The notes under the pieces: model-generated | Seen by the model: the letters and a program-made list of their open reading frames with translations, nothing else | What the model was told of the DNA's origin: nothing | Database searches by the model: none | Assembly (NCBI RefSeq): GCF_009676955.1 | Contig: NZ_CP045696.1 | Coordinates: 558,001-622,000 of the forward strand | Source of the DNA: Sodaliphilus pleomorphus | GTDB taxonomy: Bacteria; Bacteroidota; Bacteroidia; Bacteroidales; Muribaculaceae | Length of the DNA stretch: 64,000 bases | Direction: 5' to 3' | Made by a program: the position numbers and the translations under genes | Shown: one piece after another, positions 61,841 to 64,000 of the stretch | Layout: each line of letters opens with the position of its first letter | Numbering within the stretch: position 1 is the stretch's first letter

Positions 61841-62034
61841 CATTGCGCCGCAAGCGGCACAATGCAACCCTACTGCAAGAGAGAGAGGCAACAACACAGG
61901 AGGCAACGGCCCCGCACCACCGGCGACGAGTCGAGAAGTTGAGGGGCGCGGCATTGCCTTCTTGTTGCTTATCTACAGTCGCAACACATATACACACACA
62001 TAGAAAAAGAGAGAGCGTATAGCCGAAAAGAGGG
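61841..62034 (+). other. Long gap between mreB and mreC with small hairpin
   Basis: A region of 194 bases with no gene. It begins with an imperfect hairpin (about 61840-61864, CATTG-C-GCCG ... CGGC-A-CAATG) and contains purine-rich tracts. It has no TAnnTTTG promoter that I can see. It may tune the MreB to MreC ratio by processing. Confidence 0.4.
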
Positions 62035-62985
62035 ATGAACAACCTATTGAATTTTCTTGTAAAGCACGTGTCGTGGTTTGTATTCATATTTTATGTGATT
62101 ATGAGCTGCGTGCTGCTTTTCAACAACAATCCCTACCAGCAGAGTGTGTACCTGACCTCGGCCAACGGGCTGAGCGCCACGGTGTACAAAGCCTACAGCA
62201 CGGTGACCTCCTACTTCAACCTGCGCACCATCAACGACGAGCTGCAACAGCGCAACGCGGCACTCGAGATGCAGGTGATAGGGCTGGAGAAACAGGTCGA
62301 CAACCTGAAGATACAGTTGCCCGACACCAATGGGGTGCAGCCGCTGTTGAGGCAATACAACTATGTGGTGGCCAACGTGATAAGCAACAGCGTGTCGCAA
62401 CCCTACAACTACATCACCATCGACCGCGGCGCCCTCGACGGCATCGAGCCCGAGATGGGCGTAGTCGACCACAACGGTGTGGTGGGCATTGTGAACGCGG
62501 TGGGACGCCACTCGGCGCGCATCATCTCGCTCTTGAACCCCTACATGAGGCTCTCGTGCAAGGTGAAGCGCAACAACTACTTTGGCAGCATGATGTGGGA
62601 CGGGCGCAACCCAGAATATGCCACACTGCAGGAGCTGCCCAAGCAGGGACACTACCTCAAGGGCGACACAGTGGTCACGAGCGGCTACTCGGCCGTGTTC
62701 CCCGAGGGCATCATCGTGGGCTATGTGGTGAGCAAGGAGCGCGACATGAGCGGCACCTTTGTCTCGCTCAAGGTGCGGCTGGCCACCAACTTCATGCAGC
62801 TGAGCACCGTGCGCGCTGTGAAAAACAAGATGAAGGTGGAGCTCAAGGCACTTGAAAGCAAAGACGAGAACAAGCAAGCTGCCGAGCAGCAGAAGGCCCA
62901 GGATGCCACCAAGCGCAAACTCGACCGTGCTGCAGCCAAGGCAGCCCAGGCCCGCGAGGGCAGAAAGGAGGCAAAACGCCCATGA
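62035..62985 (+). CDS. mreC: Rod-shape determining protein MreC
   Basis: A 316-aa inner-membrane protein: one N-terminal membrane helix (about residues 10-30, HVSWFVFIFYVIMSCVLLF), a coiled coil (about 60-95, LQQRNAALEMQVIGLEKQVD), and the periplasmic double-barrel domain (about 110-260, NYITIDRGALDGIEPEMGVV, VVGIVNAVGRHSARIISLL). A Lys/Ala/Glu-rich tail of about 40 residues closes it. MreC scaffolds the elongasome and activates PBP2. Overlaps mreD by ATGA. Confidence 0.95.
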   Translation: MNNLLNFLVKHVSWFVFIFYVIMSCVLLFNNNPYQQSVYLTSANGLSATVYKAYSTVTSYFNLRTINDELQQRNAALEMQVIGLEKQVDNLKIQLPDTNGVQPLLRQYNYVVANVISNSVSQPYNYITIDRGALDGIEPEMGVVDHNGVVGIVNAVGRHSARIISLLNPYMRLSCKVKRNNYFGSMMWDGRNPEYATLQELPKQGHYLKGDTVVTSGYSAVFPEGIIVGYVVSKERDMSGTFVSLKVRLATNFMQLSTVRAVKNKMKVELKALESKDENKQAAEQQKAQDATKRKLDRAAAKAAQAREGRKEAKRP

Positions 62986-63500
62986 CCAAGACAGTACTAC
63001 AACTTGTGGCACTGGGCATCGTGCTGCTGCTGGCCCAGGTGATATGCAACAAGATAGTGTTGCTCGACGTGGCCACGCCCATTGTGTTTATCTACCTGAT
63101 ACTGCGGTTGCCGGTGTACTTTTCCAAAAACTGGACCTACACGATAGCCTTTGTGCTGGGCTTCATCGTCGACCTGTTCAACAACACCATGGGCATGAAC
63201 GCCCTCTCGTGCACGCTGCTGGCAGCCATGCGCAGGCCAGTGTTTGAGGCCTACTTCACGCGCGACGACGACATGAGCAACCCAATGCCCTCGATCGCAT
63301 CGCTGGGCGTGGGAGGCTACTTAAAGTACATGTCGACCATGGTGCTGGCCTACTGCACAATATTGTTTTTGATACAGGCCTTCTCGCTGCACGACATTGT
63401 GCTCACGCTGTGCCGCATCGTGGCCAGCAGCGCATTGACGGTTTTACTCTTGTTCGGTATCGACACTTTAGTAAGCACTCAACGTGAGGAAAGATTATAA
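62982..63500 (+). CDS. mreD: Rod-shape determining protein MreD
   Basis: A 172-aa inner-membrane protein with about five helices. Weakly conserved family, identified from hydrophobicity, size and position between mreC and mrdA, with the motif YTIAFVLGFIVDLFNNTMGMN typical of MreD (helix, then DLF-x-x-x-x-G-N/MN). Start overlaps mreC stop by four bases; its end overlaps the mrdA start by 17 bases. Confidence 0.9.
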   Translation: MTKTVLQLVALGIVLLLAQVICNKIVLLDVATPIVFIYLILRLPVYFSKNWTYTIAFVLGFIVDLFNNTMGMNALSCTLLAAMRRPVFEAYFTRDDDMSNPMPSIASLGVGGYLKYMSTMVLAYCTILFLIQAFSLHDIVLTLCRIVASSALTVLLLFGIDTLVSTQREERL

Positions 63501-64000
63501 TCTCGAGAAAAGAAAACTTGTGATAGGCGGCTTCATTGTGGTGATGGTCATCATCTACACGGTGCGTCTGTTCCAGCTGCAACTGAGCGACAGCACCTAC
63601 AAGGCCAACGCCGATAGCAACGCCTTTGTCAACCGCACGATATACCCGTCGCGAGGGCTCATCTACGACCGCAACGGCAAGCTGGTGGTCTACAACCAGC
63701 CGGCCTACGACCTCACGATCACCCCCAAAGACGTGCTGCCCTTCGACACCATCGACTTCTGCAACACGCTGCAAATCTCACGCCAGGAGCTGGACCAGCG
63801 CTGGCACGAGATGGAGAGCAAGCGCAGCTACTCGCCCTATGTCGAGCAGGTGCTGCTCTCCAACCTCACGCCCGAGGACTGCGGGCGCATCCAGGAGAAG
63901 CTGTACCGCTTCCCGGGCTTCGACGTGCAACAGCGCATCTTGCGCAAGTACAACTACCTGGCGGCAGCCAACGTGCTGGGCGACATACGCGAGGTGAACC
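63484..64000 (+). CDS. mrdA: Penicillin-binding protein 2 (MrdA), 3' end outside window
   Basis: Starts at GTG 63484 (VRKDYNLEKRKLVIGGF), overlapping the mreD stop by 17 bases, and runs off the window after 172 codons. Visible: a cytoplasmic basic start, one membrane helix (LVIGGFIVVMVIIYTVRLFQL), and the PBP dimerisation/pedestal start IYPSRGLIYDRNGKLVVYNQ, the hallmark of class B PBPs. The transpeptidase domain lies outside. It cross-links peptidoglycan during elongation with RodA, whose gene usually follows. Confidence 0.93.
   Translation, partial: MRKDYNLEKRKLVIGGFIVVMVIIYTVRLFQLQLSDSTYKANADSNAFVNRTIYPSRGLIYDRNGKLVVYNQPAYDLTITPKDVLPFDTIDFCNTLQISRQELDQRWHEMESKRSYSPYVEQVLLSNLTPEDCGRIQEKLYRFPGFDVQQRILRKYNYLAAANVLGDIREVN

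Noticed and set aside
1..64000. tRNA, rRNA, tmRNA genes or a replication origin
   Set aside because: None was recognised by eye. A covariance search would be decisive for small RNAs.

Overview
The window reads as chromosomal DNA of a Bacteroidales bacterium, probably from the Muribaculaceae/Prevotellaceae side. The reasons are many promoters of the Bacteroidetes form (TTTG, about 20 nt, TAnnTTTG), almost no Shine-Dalgarno sequences, several secreted proteins with type IX secretion (T9SS)-like C-terminal tails, a 285-aa RpoD without region 1.1, a single-chain PurL, and the purH-mreBCD-mrdA gene order. No rRNA, tRNA or CRISPR array was recognised.

Layout. 1-3.8 kb: the edge of a caspase-fold protease, then a compact divergent operon of three overlapping genes built from J-like domains that lack HPD and from a repeated two-helix 'IPAC' membrane module. 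3.8-5 kb: a complete IS30-family element (copy 1). 5-8.5 kb: a 31-aa membrane peptide, a PfkB sugar kinase, a small conserved protein behind a foldable leader, a PlsC-like acyltransferase and an omega-amidase-like hydrolase. 8.6-12.4 kb: two secreted proteins with T9SS-like tails. 12.8-16.2 kb: tandem EamA transporters, a YqaA/DedA-like protein and a CvfB-like S1 protein. 16.5-22 kb: a very Trp-rich secreted protein, an outer-membrane barrel and a PIF1-like helicase with TPRs. 21.9-27 kb: metF-metH and an OsmC protein. 27.2-30 kb: a flippase and a glycosyltransferase. 30-43.7 kb: an accessory stretch with a secreted metzincin, a duplicated pair (small membrane peptide plus patatin-like outer-membrane phospholipase), a chimeric junction between a truncated patatin and a metH fragment, an AT-richer island with a legumain/caspase-like secreted protein, and a lipoprotein serine protease. 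44-64 kb: mostly housekeeping genes: rpoD, purL, pyrD-pyrK, IS30 copy 2, etfB-etfA-acyl-CoA dehydrogenase, two deoxynucleoside kinases, a COG0523 metallochaperone GTPase, and purH-mreB-mreC-mreD-mrdA (cut by the window end).

How genes work together. metF feeds methyl-THF to metH. purL and purH act in purine synthesis, pyrD and pyrK in pyrimidine synthesis. The Etf pair accepts electrons from the adjacent acyl-CoA dehydrogenase. The mre/mrdA genes form the elongasome.

Most notable: the HPD-less J-like/IPAC operon; an exact 76-bp tandem duplication that doubles the pyrK-pyrD promoter together with an inverted repeat; the convergent patatin/metH chimera with both promoters still recognisable; a foldable RNA leader; and a secreted protein with 23 Trp in 88 residues. 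Function statements rest on motif and family recognition by eye; no database search was run.
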